Both the position numbers and the translations under genes were made by a program. Positions 42,562 through 51,265 of a DNA stretch of 64,000 nucleotides are shown here, piece after piece; position 1 is the first letter of the stretch, and every line of letters begins with the position of its first letter. This DNA is from Bacteroidota bacterium (GTDB lineage: Bacteria > Bacteroidota > Bacteroidia > Chitinophagales > Chitinophagaceae). The notes below the pieces were generated by a model that was not told where the DNA came from, searched no databases, and saw nothing but the letters and a program-made list of their open reading frames with translations. The stretch is taken from assembly GCA_016868455.1 (NCBI GenBank), contig VGGV01000009.1, positions 1 through 64,000 of the forward strand, read 5' to 3'.

Positions 42562-43590
42562 ATGAGTGAAACTACAACAGCGCAGGCCCTCACCGCCAAA
42601 GATTTTGCCACCGACCAGGAAGTACGCTGGTGTCCCGGATGTGGCGACTATTCCATTCTGGCACAGGTGCAAAAAGTAATGCCTTCCCTTGGCATACCCC
42701 GTGAAAATATTGCTATTATTTCCGGCATCGGATGCAGCAGCCGCTTCCCTTATTATATGAACACGTACGGCATGCACTCCATTCATGGCAGGGCCACAGC
42801 CGTGGCCTCAGGTCTGAAAGCCGCCAGACCAGATTTGAGTGTGTGGATCGTTACTGGTGATGGTGACGGGCTCAGCATCGGTGGCAATCATACTATTCAT
42901 TTGCTTCGCCGCAACTTTGATGTAAATGTTCTACTTTTCAATAACCAGATATATGGTTTGACCAAAGGACAGTACTCTCCCACATCTGAAGAAAATAAAA
43001 TAACCAAGAGCACTCCGATGGGAAGCATTGACCACCCGTTCAATCCGCTTGCACTGACGCTGGGCGCCGATGCCACTTTTGTGGCCCGCACCATGGACCG
43101 TGACCCCAAACACATGCAGGCTATGCTCATCCGGGCTAACCAACACAGAGGAGCTTCTTTCCTGGAGATATACCAGAACTGCAACATCTTTAACGATGGC
43201 GCTTTTGAAATCTTTACAGAAAAAGCCACCAAGGCACAGGAAACTCTTTTCCTTGAGCAGGGCAAGCCGCTGCTCTTTGGCGCCAACAATGAAAAGGGTA
43301 TCCGGCTTGATGGTTTCACCCCACGGGTGGTAAACATGGGCGAAGGCTTCAGCGCCGATGACTGCTGGATACATGATGAAAACGATATGTACAAGGCCCA
43401 GATACTGGTCCGCATATTTGATGATCCAAAAATTGAAGGCCACCTGCCTCGGCCTTTTGGTGTTTTTTACCAAACTGAACGCCCCTGCTATGAAGCCATG
43501 CTGACAGAACAAATTGAACTGGCCAAAGCCAAAAAACCCGCCGATTTGGACAAATTGCTTAGGGGAAATGAAGTGTGGGTGATTAACTAA
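42562..43590 (+). CDS. korB: 2-oxoacid:ferredoxin oxidoreductase, beta subunit
   Basis: Thiamine-diphosphate subunit of a 2-oxoglutarate- or similar 2-oxoacid:ferredoxin oxidoreductase, which makes acyl-CoA and reduced ferredoxin in the cytoplasm. The 342-residue protein has WCPGCGDY and GIGCSSR (4Fe-4S ligands), the TPP motif GDGDGLSIGGNH with NNQIYGLTKGQ, and a further Cys in QNCNIFND. The alpha/gamma subunit gene (korA) normally precedes korB; here a damaged AhpD-like gene is upstream instead, and no alpha subunit is in the window. The stop overlaps that of ctaM (convergent). Confidence 0.92.
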   Translation: MSETTTAQALTAKDFATDQEVRWCPGCGDYSILAQVQKVMPSLGIPRENIAIISGIGCSSRFPYYMNTYGMHSIHGRATAVASGLKAARPDLSVWIVTGDGDGLSIGGNHTIHLLRRNFDVNVLLFNNQIYGLTKGQYSPTSEENKITKSTPMGSIDHPFNPLALTLGADATFVARTMDRDPKHMQAMLIRANQHRGASFLEIYQNCNIFNDGAFEIFTEKATKAQETLFLEQGKPLLFGANNEKGIRLDGFTPRVVNMGEGFSADDCWIHDENDMYKAQILVRIFDDPKIEGHLPRPFGVFYQTERPCYEAMLTEQIELAKAKKPADLDKLLRGNEVWVIN

Positions 43591-44168
43591 TAATAAGGGC
43601 TGATCATTAAATACACCACCACACCCGTTACCGCCACATAAAACCATAAAGGCCATGTAATACGGGCCAGTTTTTTATGCCTGCTGTATTCACCTGTTAA
43701 GGCCCTGTATGCTGTAAACAAAATAAAGGGAAGTACGATGCCCGCCAGCGGGATATGCGTACCCAAAATGATATAATAAAGTGTTCGCTTACTGCCAACG
43801 GCGTTTTTTTCTGTATCAGTTATCACACCATCATGATTCACATCACCAAACCTGGTTTCTCCGGCAAACAGGTGATGCCCGATGTAACTCAGCAAAAACA
43901 AAACCGACAGCAGTAATGCCGACAGCATGATGTTGCGGTGCAGTTTATAGTTCTTCATCTTTACCGCTATGAGTGCAGAAAGGAGAAATACCGTTACCAC
44001 AGAGTTGATAATAGCATTGGCTTTGGCAAACAGGTGTACATCAAACCCCGGATTCACATTCAGCTTTAGACGGCCCAGCGCCATGACCGCTGCAAATACA
44101 ATGGCCGAAAAAGTGAATATCAGCATTCTTGCTTTTTTGTCATTCTTTTTCCAGGCAGCCTGAAGCAT
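43587..44168 (-). CDS. ctaM: DUF420 / CtaM oxidase assembly protein
   Basis: A 193-residue membrane protein of the DUF420 (CtaM/YozB) family, needed for maturation of heme A oxidases. About five helices are visible (FSAIVFAAVMALG, ANAIINSVVTVFLLSALIAV, MLSALLLSVLFLLSYIGHHLF, YYIILGTHIPLAGIVLPFILF and the last). The conserved histidines HHLFAGETRFG and THIPLAG are present. Between helices 3 and 4 lies DVNHDGVITDTE, which has the spacing of an EF-hand calcium loop and is not part of the Bacillus protein. It is 3 bases after the sco gene. Confidence 0.85.
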   Translation of the reverse strand: MLQAAWKKNDKKARMLIFTFSAIVFAAVMALGRLKLNVNPGFDVHLFAKANAIINSVVTVFLLSALIAVKMKNYKLHRNIMLSALLLSVLFLLSYIGHHLFAGETRFGDVNHDGVITDTEKNAVGSKRTLYYIILGTHIPLAGIVLPFILFTAYRALTGEYSRHKKLARITWPLWFYVAVTGVVVYLMISPYY

Positions 44169-44171
44169 GTA

Positions 44172-44969
44172 TCATTGTTTTTTACGGAGTAAAAAGAAAA
44201 GCAGCCCCACACCAAAGATGGCCAGCAGAAAAACAATTGTAATCAACTGAAGTTTGCCCGCAAAGAAACTTTTTTTGTTGGGGTCCTTTTCCATGGTCAG
44301 CAGCACCAGGTCCGACGAAAGTTTTGCCAGTGATGCAGCATCCAGCCCGTTGTAATAACCACGAACATGGCGGTTACTGTCAATCAATATAAATTTATCG
44401 CTGTGGATGAAGTTGGTATCAATCCCTTCCCCGTCCTCTGCGCCCACTTTCAGTTCATTGATGGCAAGGTCATAAATCACCTTTTTATCGCCGGTAAGCA
44501 GCCACCATTGCTCAGGATTGATCTGGAAACGGTCAGCCCATTTTTTCAGTTGCGGTACCGAATCTCTTTCGGGGTCAATGCTGAGAGAAAGAAAATGCAC
44601 CAGCTTATTGGTTTGATCACCCACTCTTTTACCGTTATGAATTGATTCAGCCAGTCGTTTCATATTTCTCGTCATACCCGGGCAGATGGTGGGACAGCGG
44701 GTAAAGAAAAGATCGGCTATAACGATCTTACCCTTCAAACTGTCCCAGTTAACGGCAACGCCATCCTGGTTGGTAAGCGAGAAATCCCTGACAGCATGCC
44801 AGACCGTATCGTTATATCTTTTCCCTTTTCTTACATTTTCAATTACGGTATCGGCATAATAATGCGCCGGCATAACCACTGCTTTCTCGCTTTTTTGTTT
44901 TACGATGAAGTAGGCGATCAGCGGCAGCAGAAGCGCCATCATGATGGCATACAGGGCTTTTTGATTCAC
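44172..44969 (-). CDS. SCO1/SenC copper chaperone
   Basis: Delivers copper to the CuA centre of cytochrome oxidase subunit II, in the periplasm. The 265-residue protein has an N-terminal helix, the thioredoxin-like fold with copper ligands CPTICP (C-x3-C) and the His of NFIHSDKFILID, and a C-terminal helix (LITIVFLLAIFGVGLLFFLL), so it is anchored at both ends. Context between ctaM and cox4 supports the role. Confidence 0.92.
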   Translation of the reverse strand: MNQKALYAIMMALLLPLIAYFIVKQKSEKAVVMPAHYYADTVIENVRKGKRYNDTVWHAVRDFSLTNQDGVAVNWDSLKGKIVIADLFFTRCPTICPGMTRNMKRLAESIHNGKRVGDQTNKLVHFLSLSIDPERDSVPQLKKWADRFQINPEQWWLLTGDKKVIYDLAINELKVGAEDGEGIDTNFIHSDKFILIDSNRHVRGYYNGLDAASLAKLSSDLVLLTMEKDPNKKSFFAGKLQLITIVFLLAIFGVGLLFFLLRKKQ

Positions 44970-45064
44970 TTTTTTCTTCTTCGGTTATCCAATGAAAAAA
45001 CTATTAAACACCGTCCTTAACAGGCTGGTAATTCAATGGTTTTGGTTTTAATGCGTCTATGGGT

Positions 45065-45529
45065 TTATTCTTTCCCGCTTTTTTCCACGGGAGTAGTCTC
45101 CTTTTTATCCTTTTGCTGATGCTTTTTCGGCATGGTGCTTTCTTTAAAATGCGGGTCATATTTGTTCCGCAGGTTTTTATAGGAGTTACCATCTGTTATA
45201 AAGGCGATGATGAACCAGATAAACAACATCAGCGGCACCACAATGGTCATGATCATATTCCTGATCTCATCTCCCAGGTGCATGAATACTGAAACAATAT
45301 AAAATGCCTTGGCCAGCGAAAGGATACATACCATCCCTTTAAACATCAGTACAAGTGTGGCGTTGGGATTTGCCCCTTTATGAATAGTATAGATGGTTAA
45401 GCCAATCCCAAGCTCTATCACTGTTATGATAGACAAAAGGATTGTTGTTTTTCTCACCTTCTTTCTGAAAGCCGCATCGTCTTGAACATGGTGATGAACA
45501 GTTACTTCTTCAAATGCCGGATGTTGCAT
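45065..45529 (-). CDS. cytochrome c oxidase subunit IV-like
   Basis: The ATG at 45529 (MQHPAFEEVTVHHHVQ) gives a 154-residue protein with three helices (TTILLSIITVIELGIGLTIY, MFKGMVCILSLAKAFYIVSV, MIMTIVVPLMLFIWFIIAFI), a layout typical of the prokaryotic subunit IV family, and a Lys-rich tail. An accessory subunit of the aa3 oxidase. The six codons before the ATG are not family-like. It is 48 bases after subunit III in an operon with sco and ctaM. Confidence 0.85.
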   Translation of the reverse strand: MQHPAFEEVTVHHHVQDDAAFRKKVRKTTILLSIITVIELGIGLTIYTIHKGANPNATLVLMFKGMVCILSLAKAFYIVSVFMHLGDEIRNMIMTIVVPLMLFIWFIIAFITDGNSYKNLRNKYDPHFKESTMPKKHQQKDKKETTPVEKSGKE

Positions 45530-45577
45530 AACACATAAAAATTTCAAAAGTCAAATAACAAATTTCAAACTGATCGT

Positions 45578-46462
45578 TTATATTAAATAGAAACAAAGGA
45601 AAACAAATACCCAAACAAGGTCTACAAAGTGCCAGTACAGACCGGCTTTCTCAATCATGAGGTAATGACCCCTTCTTTCAAAAACACCCTTTTGTGACAT
45701 CAGGAGCATAATGATATTAATGATAACACCGGAAAACACATGGAAACCGTGAAAGCCGGTAATGCCATAGAAATATCCGCCAAAAGCAATCGGGCCTTTT
45801 TCGCGGATATGTAAATGTTCGAGTTGAACCATTCCCACAAGTTTTTCGTGGCTTAAACCCGCAAGCTGACCATTATCTTTTATCCCGCTTTCCCTTACCA
45901 GATGCAATAAGGTTTCATGGGAAGAATTATTGAGCGCAACCATCGCTGTATTATGATCCGCAAGTTGACCCCAGGGGTTTCCGCCCATTGTCTGCCCGAT
46001 TATATCAATATACTGTTTTCCATCAGCAGCGGTTGCCAGTACAGCATGTTCGCCAGTGATGAGGTGATGCCATTCCCAAGCCTGGCAGCCAAGAAAAGCC
46101 AATCCGCCTACAATCGTCCAGGCCAGCCATTTTATTACCCCTTTCTTATCCTCTTTATGACCGGCATGCACAGCCAGCACCATAGTAACTGAACTGATGA
46201 TAAGGATAAAGGTCATAATGCTTACAAAAGCGAGAGGGAGATTGGCATGCCCTGCCCCGGGAAATGCATTAAACACTACGTTAGGGTCGGGCCAGAAATT
46301 CTGACTGAAGCGGATGGAACCATACGATATCAAAAAAGCCCCAAAGGTGAATGCATCACTCATCAAAAAATACCACATCATCAGCTTGCCGTATTCCAGG
46401 TTGAACGGGCTTTTACCGCCGCTCCACCATTTGGTCTGATGTACTGTTGTTTGTGTTGACAT
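45578..46462 (-). CDS. cytochrome c oxidase subunit III, long form
   Basis: A 294-residue member of the heme-copper oxidase subunit III family. Hydrophobic helices cover the N-terminal half (LMMWYFLMSDAFTFGAFLIS, LAFVSIMTFILIISSVTMVLAV, WLAWTIVGGLAFLGCQAWEW) and the end (GFHGFHVFSGVIINIIMLLM, YWHFVDLVWVFVFLCFYLI). The helices are split by a soluble insert of about 80 residues (residues 135-215, including SHETLLHLVRES). The H-x-x-D in YWHFVDLVW is conserved. It is one of two subunit III genes side by side. Confidence 0.88.
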   Translation of the reverse strand: MSTQTTVHQTKWWSGGKSPFNLEYGKLMMWYFLMSDAFTFGAFLISYGSIRFSQNFWPDPNVVFNAFPGAGHANLPLAFVSIMTFILIISSVTMVLAVHAGHKEDKKGVIKWLAWTIVGGLAFLGCQAWEWHHLITGEHAVLATAADGKQYIDIIGQTMGGNPWGQLADHNTAMVALNNSSHETLLHLVRESGIKDNGQLAGLSHEKLVGMVQLEHLHIREKGPIAFGGYFYGITGFHGFHVFSGVIINIIMLLMSQKGVFERRGHYLMIEKAGLYWHFVDLVWVFVFLCFYLI

Positions 46463-46519
46463 AACGGTTTATAAAAAATACAAAATACAAATTTCAATTT
46501 GCTGCGCCGGAATCCTATG

Positions 46520-47092
46520 TTATCCCACCGCAAGAAAAAAGACCATGATATACACCCAGAGTAAATCCACAAAATGCCAGTAAGTGGCCGCCACTTCCAC
46601 CGGCACAGCACTGTACAGTTTTGTTCTGCCAGCAAATGCCCTGATGAACATTACGATCAAAGCAATTACACCGCCCAGCACATGCAGGGCATGCAACCCA
46701 AAGATCACATACAGGAACTGCCCGGCGCCACCTCCTTTAAAAGTGATGTTCTGCACATCCCACAACTGCTGAAAACCCAGCCATTGCATTATAATGAAAG
46801 CCGCTCCCAACAGCAGTGTCAGCCCCATCAGCAGCCTGTACTGCTGCATACCCCTTTGTTTAAAAGAACGAAGCGCCATCTGCATGGCAATGCTGCTGAC
46901 AACGATAACAGCTGTTGATAACCAGAATACCCGAGGCACTTCCACCGGCATCCAGGTGCTTTGATTGCTTTTTACAATAAAAGCGCTGGTCAGCCCGGCA
47001 AACATCATCACAATACTGCCAATGGCCACCCACAGGATAAACTTGTGGGGGTGCATCCTCTTTTTTTGTTGATTGCTCACTATATCCATCAC
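46520..47092 (-). CDS. cytochrome c oxidase subunit III, short form
   Basis: A 190-residue subunit III paralogue with five helices and the same end motif YWHFVDLLWVYIMVFFL; the long-form insert is absent. The N-terminus is short and basic (MHPHKFILWVAIGSIVMMFAGL). A pair of short and long subunit III genes in tandem is common in this phylum; their separate roles are not settled. It is 9 bases after ctaB and 57 before the long form. Confidence 0.85.
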   Translation of the reverse strand: MMDIVSNQQKKRMHPHKFILWVAIGSIVMMFAGLTSAFIVKSNQSTWMPVEVPRVFWLSTAVIVVSSIAMQMALRSFKQRGMQQYRLLMGLTLLLGAAFIIMQWLGFQQLWDVQNITFKGGGAGQFLYVIFGLHALHVLGGVIALIVMFIRAFAGRTKLYSAVPVEVAATYWHFVDLLWVYIMVFFLAVG

Positions 47093-47101
47093 TACTTTTA
47101 A

Positions 47102-47983
47102 TCAAATTTTACTTAACAACCAGGCCAGCATTACCACCGGCAGGTACATATAACTGGCAAACATCACTTTCCTGGCTGAACCAACATCCATTTTACTATA
47201 CAGCTTCAAACACCTTTGTATCATAAACGCATTGGCCAGTGCTACCAATCCCAGGCTTATCATGCCTTTTACATCGCCATAGCTGCACATACCGGTATAA
47301 TAAGGCGCCAGCGTTACAGGTACCAGCATCAGTGAATAGATCACTGTTTGCAGGGCTGTAAATTTTGTAGGTCCTTCGTCAGCCGGCAGCAGTTTAAATC
47401 CGGCCGTGGTATAATCTCTGTGTGCCACCCAGGCAATTGCCCAAAAATGGGGAAACTGCCATAAAAACTGAAAGGCAAACAGTATCCACCCGCCCAACGT
47501 CAGCGCATTATCACCGGCTGCCCATCCGATTAAACAGGGCAGGGCTCCCGGCACTGCGCCTGCCAGCACAGCCATTGAACTTATCTTTTTCAACGGTGTG
47601 TAGATAAAGGCATACAGGAATAAACTGAATGCCCCCAATGCCGCTGTAAGCCAGTTAAAGTAATGACCAAGAATAAAAACACCCGCCGCCCCTGTAATGA
47701 TGGCAAACACCCATCCCTCTTTCGGGGTAACACGGCCTGAAGCCACAGGTCTTTTTGCTGTACGCTTCATAATGGCATCGGTATCTTTTTCCACTACCTG
47801 GTTTATGGCATTGGCACTGCCTGTTACCAGTATCCCGCCTGCAAAGAGCAAGAGTATCCTTTCCCAGAAATCCACATAATTCTCCGATCCTTTTGTCAGC
47901 GCAAAACTCATAATGCTGCTGAACACCACCATGATACTCAGCGAAGGCTTTATCAGCAACAAATAATCTTTTATCTTATTCAT
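47102..47983 (-). CDS. ctaB: protoheme IX farnesyltransferase (heme O synthase)
   Basis: Attaches a farnesyl group to heme b to give heme O, the substrate of CtaA at 26.8 kb. The 293-residue UbiA-family protein has seven to nine helices and the metal-binding motif NAINQVVEKDTDAIMKRTAKRP followed by YTPLKK and the second loop WQFPHFWAIAWVAHRDYTTAG. Length and motifs are normal. Its start is separated from coxA by a repeat-filled gap. Confidence 0.93.
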   Translation of the reverse strand: MNKIKDYLLLIKPSLSIMVVFSSIMSFALTKGSENYVDFWERILLLFAGGILVTGSANAINQVVEKDTDAIMKRTAKRPVASGRVTPKEGWVFAIITGAAGVFILGHYFNWLTAALGAFSLFLYAFIYTPLKKISSMAVLAGAVPGALPCLIGWAAGDNALTLGGWILFAFQFLWQFPHFWAIAWVAHRDYTTAGFKLLPADEGPTKFTALQTVIYSLMLVPVTLAPYYTGMCSYGDVKGMISLGLVALANAFMIQRCLKLYSKMDVGSARKVMFASYMYLPVVMLAWLLSKI

Positions 47984-48016
47984 TTACTCCTTCGCTTATT
48001 ATAAAGAACATTTTTT

Positions 48017-48260
48017 ATGTACCCGGTACCTGTACTGCTACCCGCCTGCTGGCTGGCAGGTCAGCTTCGTTGCCTCGCTCCCGATAGCTACCGGGATACT
48101 TCCTGTTCTCTATTCATCAACGTTGAACCACTTCGGGGTTCCTCAAATAATCTTTCCATTTTATCTCTCCGGGTTTCATCCGGGGCTACCCATATTTAGC
48201 CCCTTGGGGGCATTAAGAACTTATCAAAATTTCATGCTTCCCCCACTCACCATTCACTAC
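48017..48260. repeat. composite repeat region between coxA and ctaB
   Basis: The gap holds several short palindromes in sequence: GCTGGCTGGCAGG-like bases near 48046, CTCCCGATAGCTACCGGGAT near 48088, a GAACCACTTCGGGGTTC hairpin near 48124, and CCGGGTTTCATCCGGGG near 48167 with TAGCCCCTTGGGG near 48197. These look like several dispersed Bacteroidota repeat units placed side by side (family memberships not checked). No protein frame is plausible. Confidence 0.6.
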
Positions 48261-48270
48261 TCACCACTCA

Positions 48271-50082
48271 CTAATGCTTGCTCTCATTCTCCCCTATTGG
48301 CTCCGTCTGTGGAATAAACTCCCTCCCATCTTTTCCATAATCATACGCCCAACGGTGCACTTCGGGTATCTCTCCTTCCCAGTTGCCATGGCCGGGTCTT
48401 ATCGGCGTTGTCCATTCCAGTGTATTGGCACCCCATGGGTTGGTTGTGGTTACTTTTCTTCCTTTGAATATTGAGTAGAAGAAGTTAAACACAAACATCA
48501 GCTGCACGGCAAATACAATGATGGAAACAATGGTTATCATTTTATCCAGTTCGCCAAACTGCGTAAAGGAGACCCAGCTGCTCTTGTCAAGGTAACGGCG
48601 CGGCATACCGGCAAGGCCCTGGTAATGCATCGGCCAGAATATGAGATACGCCCCGACCATTGTTACCCAGAAATGGATATAGCCCAGTGTACTGTTCAGG
48701 TAGCGGCCAAACATTTTCGGGAACCAGTGATATACTCCTGCAAACATGCCGAACATAGAAGCCACCCCCATCACAATATGGAAGTGCGCCACAACAAACA
48801 TGGTGTCATGCAGGTGAATATCAATGGTTGAGTTGCCAAGAAAGATACCTGTAAGTCCGCCGGAGATGAATAAGCTTACAAACCCTATGGCAAATAAGGT
48901 GGCCGGTGTAAACCGGATATTGCCACGCCACAATGTCGTAAGCCAGTTAAATACTTTGATGGCTGATGGTACGGCAATCAGTAAGGTAAGTAACACAAAG
49001 ATGGAACCGAGGAATGGGTTCAATCCTGTTACAAACATGTGGTGGGCCCATACCAGGAAGGCAAGGATGCAGATGGCGAACAAGGAACCCAGCATCGCCA
49101 TGTATCCGAAAATGGGTTTACGGCTGTTCACTGATAATATTTCACTCACCATGCCCATAGCAGGTAACAAAATGATATATACTTCAGGGTGCCCAAGGAA
49201 CCAGAACAGATGCTGAAACAGGATGGCGCTTCCGCCTTCGTTGGGCAATATTTCACCGTTCACCACAATATCACTCAGGTAAAAACTGGTTCCGAGGTTT
49301 CTGTCAAACAGCAGCAAAATAGCTCCTGACAGCAAAACCGGAAACGATAATACACCCAGTACGGCAGTGAAGAACATGGCCCAGATGGTAAGCGGCATTC
49401 GGGTCATGCTCATACCCTTGGTACGCATATTCAGGATAGTGGAAATATAGTTAAGACCCCCCAGCAGCGATGAAACCACAAACAGCGCCATACTTATCAG
49501 CCAGAGGTCCATACCGAGTTTTGATCCCTCCAAAGCCTGACCCAGGGCGCTTAGCGGAGGATAGACCGTCCATCCGCCCGAAGCAGGGCCGGTAGTAATA
49601 AACAATGAAGAAAACATAACCACACTGGCCATAAAGAAAAACCAGTAAGAAAGCATGTTCAGAAAAGGCGAAGCCATGTCCCTTGCCCCAATCTGCAAAG
49701 GAATAAGGATGTTGGCAAAAGTACCGCTCAGCCCGGCTGTGAGGACAAAGAACACCAGGACCGTTCCATGAATAGTTATCAGGGCATAATAAAACTCCGG
49801 TTGTATCTGTCCGCCCCTGGCCCATTTACCAAAAAATGTTTCAAGTATAGGGAAGGTCTGGTCAGGATAACCCAATTGCAGGCGAAACAGCACCGAAAAC
49901 AACCCGCCGATAATGGCCCAGATGATCCCGGTAATCAGAAACTGCTTCCCAATGGTCTTGTGGTCCTGGCTGAATATGTACTTGGTGATAAATGTTTCTT
50001 TGTGATGGTGCACATGGTGTTCATCATGATGAACAGCATGTGAAGTAGTCACTTCCGGATAAACATTCATTGCTTCACTCAT
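48271..50082 (-). CDS. ctaD: cytochrome c oxidase subunit I
   Basis: Catalytic subunit of the aa3-type oxidase in the inner membrane. The 603-residue protein has 12 helices, a histidine-rich start (HAVHHDEHHVHHH), the heme a ligand region (TIHGTVLVFFVL), the CuB/Tyr site GHPEVYIILLPAMG, and the last heme ligands in HFHIVMG. The K-channel helix and D-channel motif regions look intact. Followed downstream by the repeat region; upstream is coxB with 70 bases between them. Confidence 0.96.
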   Translation of the reverse strand: MSEAMNVYPEVTTSHAVHHDEHHVHHHKETFITKYIFSQDHKTIGKQFLITGIIWAIIGGLFSVLFRLQLGYPDQTFPILETFFGKWARGGQIQPEFYYALITIHGTVLVFFVLTAGLSGTFANILIPLQIGARDMASPFLNMLSYWFFFMASVVMFSSLFITTGPASGGWTVYPPLSALGQALEGSKLGMDLWLISMALFVVSSLLGGLNYISTILNMRTKGMSMTRMPLTIWAMFFTAVLGVLSFPVLLSGAILLLFDRNLGTSFYLSDIVVNGEILPNEGGSAILFQHLFWFLGHPEVYIILLPAMGMVSEILSVNSRKPIFGYMAMLGSLFAICILAFLVWAHHMFVTGLNPFLGSIFVLLTLLIAVPSAIKVFNWLTTLWRGNIRFTPATLFAIGFVSLFISGGLTGIFLGNSTIDIHLHDTMFVVAHFHIVMGVASMFGMFAGVYHWFPKMFGRYLNSTLGYIHFWVTMVGAYLIFWPMHYQGLAGMPRRYLDKSSWVSFTQFGELDKMITIVSIIVFAVQLMFVFNFFYSIFKGRKVTTTNPWGANTLEWTTPIRPGHGNWEGEIPEVHRWAYDYGKDGREFIPQTEPIGENESKH

Positions 50083-50152
50083 AGTCTTTTATTTTACCCT
50101 GTTCTCAGGGAATTCTCAATTTATTTCATCAACCCCCGGTCAGGTGTTTGTA

Positions 50153-51202
50153 TCACTGATTCATGACCGCTGCAACAGGTTTAACTGCTGCCGTGGTATC
50201 CTTTTTCACCGAAGGGTCTTTGTCGGGATTAGCCGCCAGATACTGGGGCTTTTTGCCGGCCAGCCAGGCATCCAACTCCTCCTGTGTTTCCACAATAATC
50301 GTTCCCCTCATACCGGTATGTCCTTTTCCGCACATCTGGTCGCAGGAGATTTCGTAAACAAAATCCGGGTTGCCGGTTTCCTCAATCATTTGCTTTGTCG
50401 TTTTGGTGGGAGTAAACCACATGGTGGTTGGCGTGCCGGGCACAGCATCCATCTTCATTCTGAAGTGTGCCAGTCCCACATCATGTATTACATCCTTGGC
50501 ATTGATGATCATCCTTACGGGCTTGTTTACCACTAAATGAAGCGCATCGCCGGCGATGTAAATATCATCATGATTGGCCGGGTCATCCCACAACTGACCA
50601 AGCGGATTGGCTTTGGCTTCATCTGTTTTTTTATAATATTTCTTGCCGAATATTTTGTCTTTGCCCGGGTAGCGGTACTCCCATTTAAACTGGCTCCCGA
50701 TCACCTCCACTTCCATTGCATTTTTGGGTGCCTTGCCGGTAATCTTAAACCAGTAAAATATACCAAAACCCACCAGCACAGTAAGTGCAATGGCCGGTAC
50801 CACGGTCCAGATCAATTCCAGTTTGTTGTTATGGGGGTAGTAATAGGCTTTTCGTTTATCGGAGTGCTGGTATTTAAAGGAGAACCAGAACAGGGCCACC
50901 TGAGTGATAATAAAAACAACGAATGTAATGGCCAGTGTGATGTACAGCATCCGGTCAATCAGCACCCCGTGATCAGATGCCGGCGTCCCGAGAATTTTTC
51001 CCTTCAGCTTCTCATTGCAATAATAAACGCCGATCAGCCCGATAATCAGGAACATCAGCAGCATAAAGGCATTGATCCGGTTGGTTTGTTTACGGGCTTT
51101 TTCCTCGCCACGCAATACCGCCACATACTCGCTGGCCTTGGCTATCTGAAAAGTGATCAGAAAGCCCAAAACTAAAATTGCAACGATGAAAAATGTTTGC
51201 AT
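50153..51202 (-). CDS. ctaC: cytochrome c oxidase subunit II (CuA)
   Basis: Carries the CuA entry centre for electrons. The 349-residue protein has four predicted helices, two more than usual at the N-terminus, then the cupredoxin domain with the CuA ligands in CDQMCGKGHTGM (C-x3-C-x3-H-x2-M) and the earlier H of GLAHFRMKM. It ends in a short low-complexity tail (KKDTTAAVKPVAAVMNQ); no heme c motif follows, so this is not the caa3 type. It follows actF by 63 bases. Confidence 0.95.
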   Translation of the reverse strand: MQTFFIVAILVLGFLITFQIAKASEYVAVLRGEEKARKQTNRINAFMLLMFLIIGLIGVYYCNEKLKGKILGTPASDHGVLIDRMLYITLAITFVVFIITQVALFWFSFKYQHSDKRKAYYYPHNNKLELIWTVVPAIALTVLVGFGIFYWFKITGKAPKNAMEVEVIGSQFKWEYRYPGKDKIFGKKYYKKTDEAKANPLGQLWDDPANHDDIYIAGDALHLVVNKPVRMIINAKDVIHDVGLAHFRMKMDAVPGTPTTMWFTPTKTTKQMIEETGNPDFVYEISCDQMCGKGHTGMRGTIIVETQEELDAWLAGKKPQYLAANPDKDPSVKKDTTAAVKPVAAVMNQ

Positions 51203-51225
51203 AACTAATTATATAAATACCAAAA

Positions 51226-51238
51226 AACAAATTTCAAA
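51226..51238. repeat. A/T-rich spacer repeat between actF and coxB
   Basis: AACAAATTTCAAA; the identical 13-mer is at 45557-45569 (coxC to cox4 gap), and ACAAATTTCAA at 46487-46497 (between the two subunit III genes). A looser copy is near 53825. Confidence 0.55.
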
Positions 51239-51265
51239 TTCCAACTATTTGTGTCAGGCACTTGC

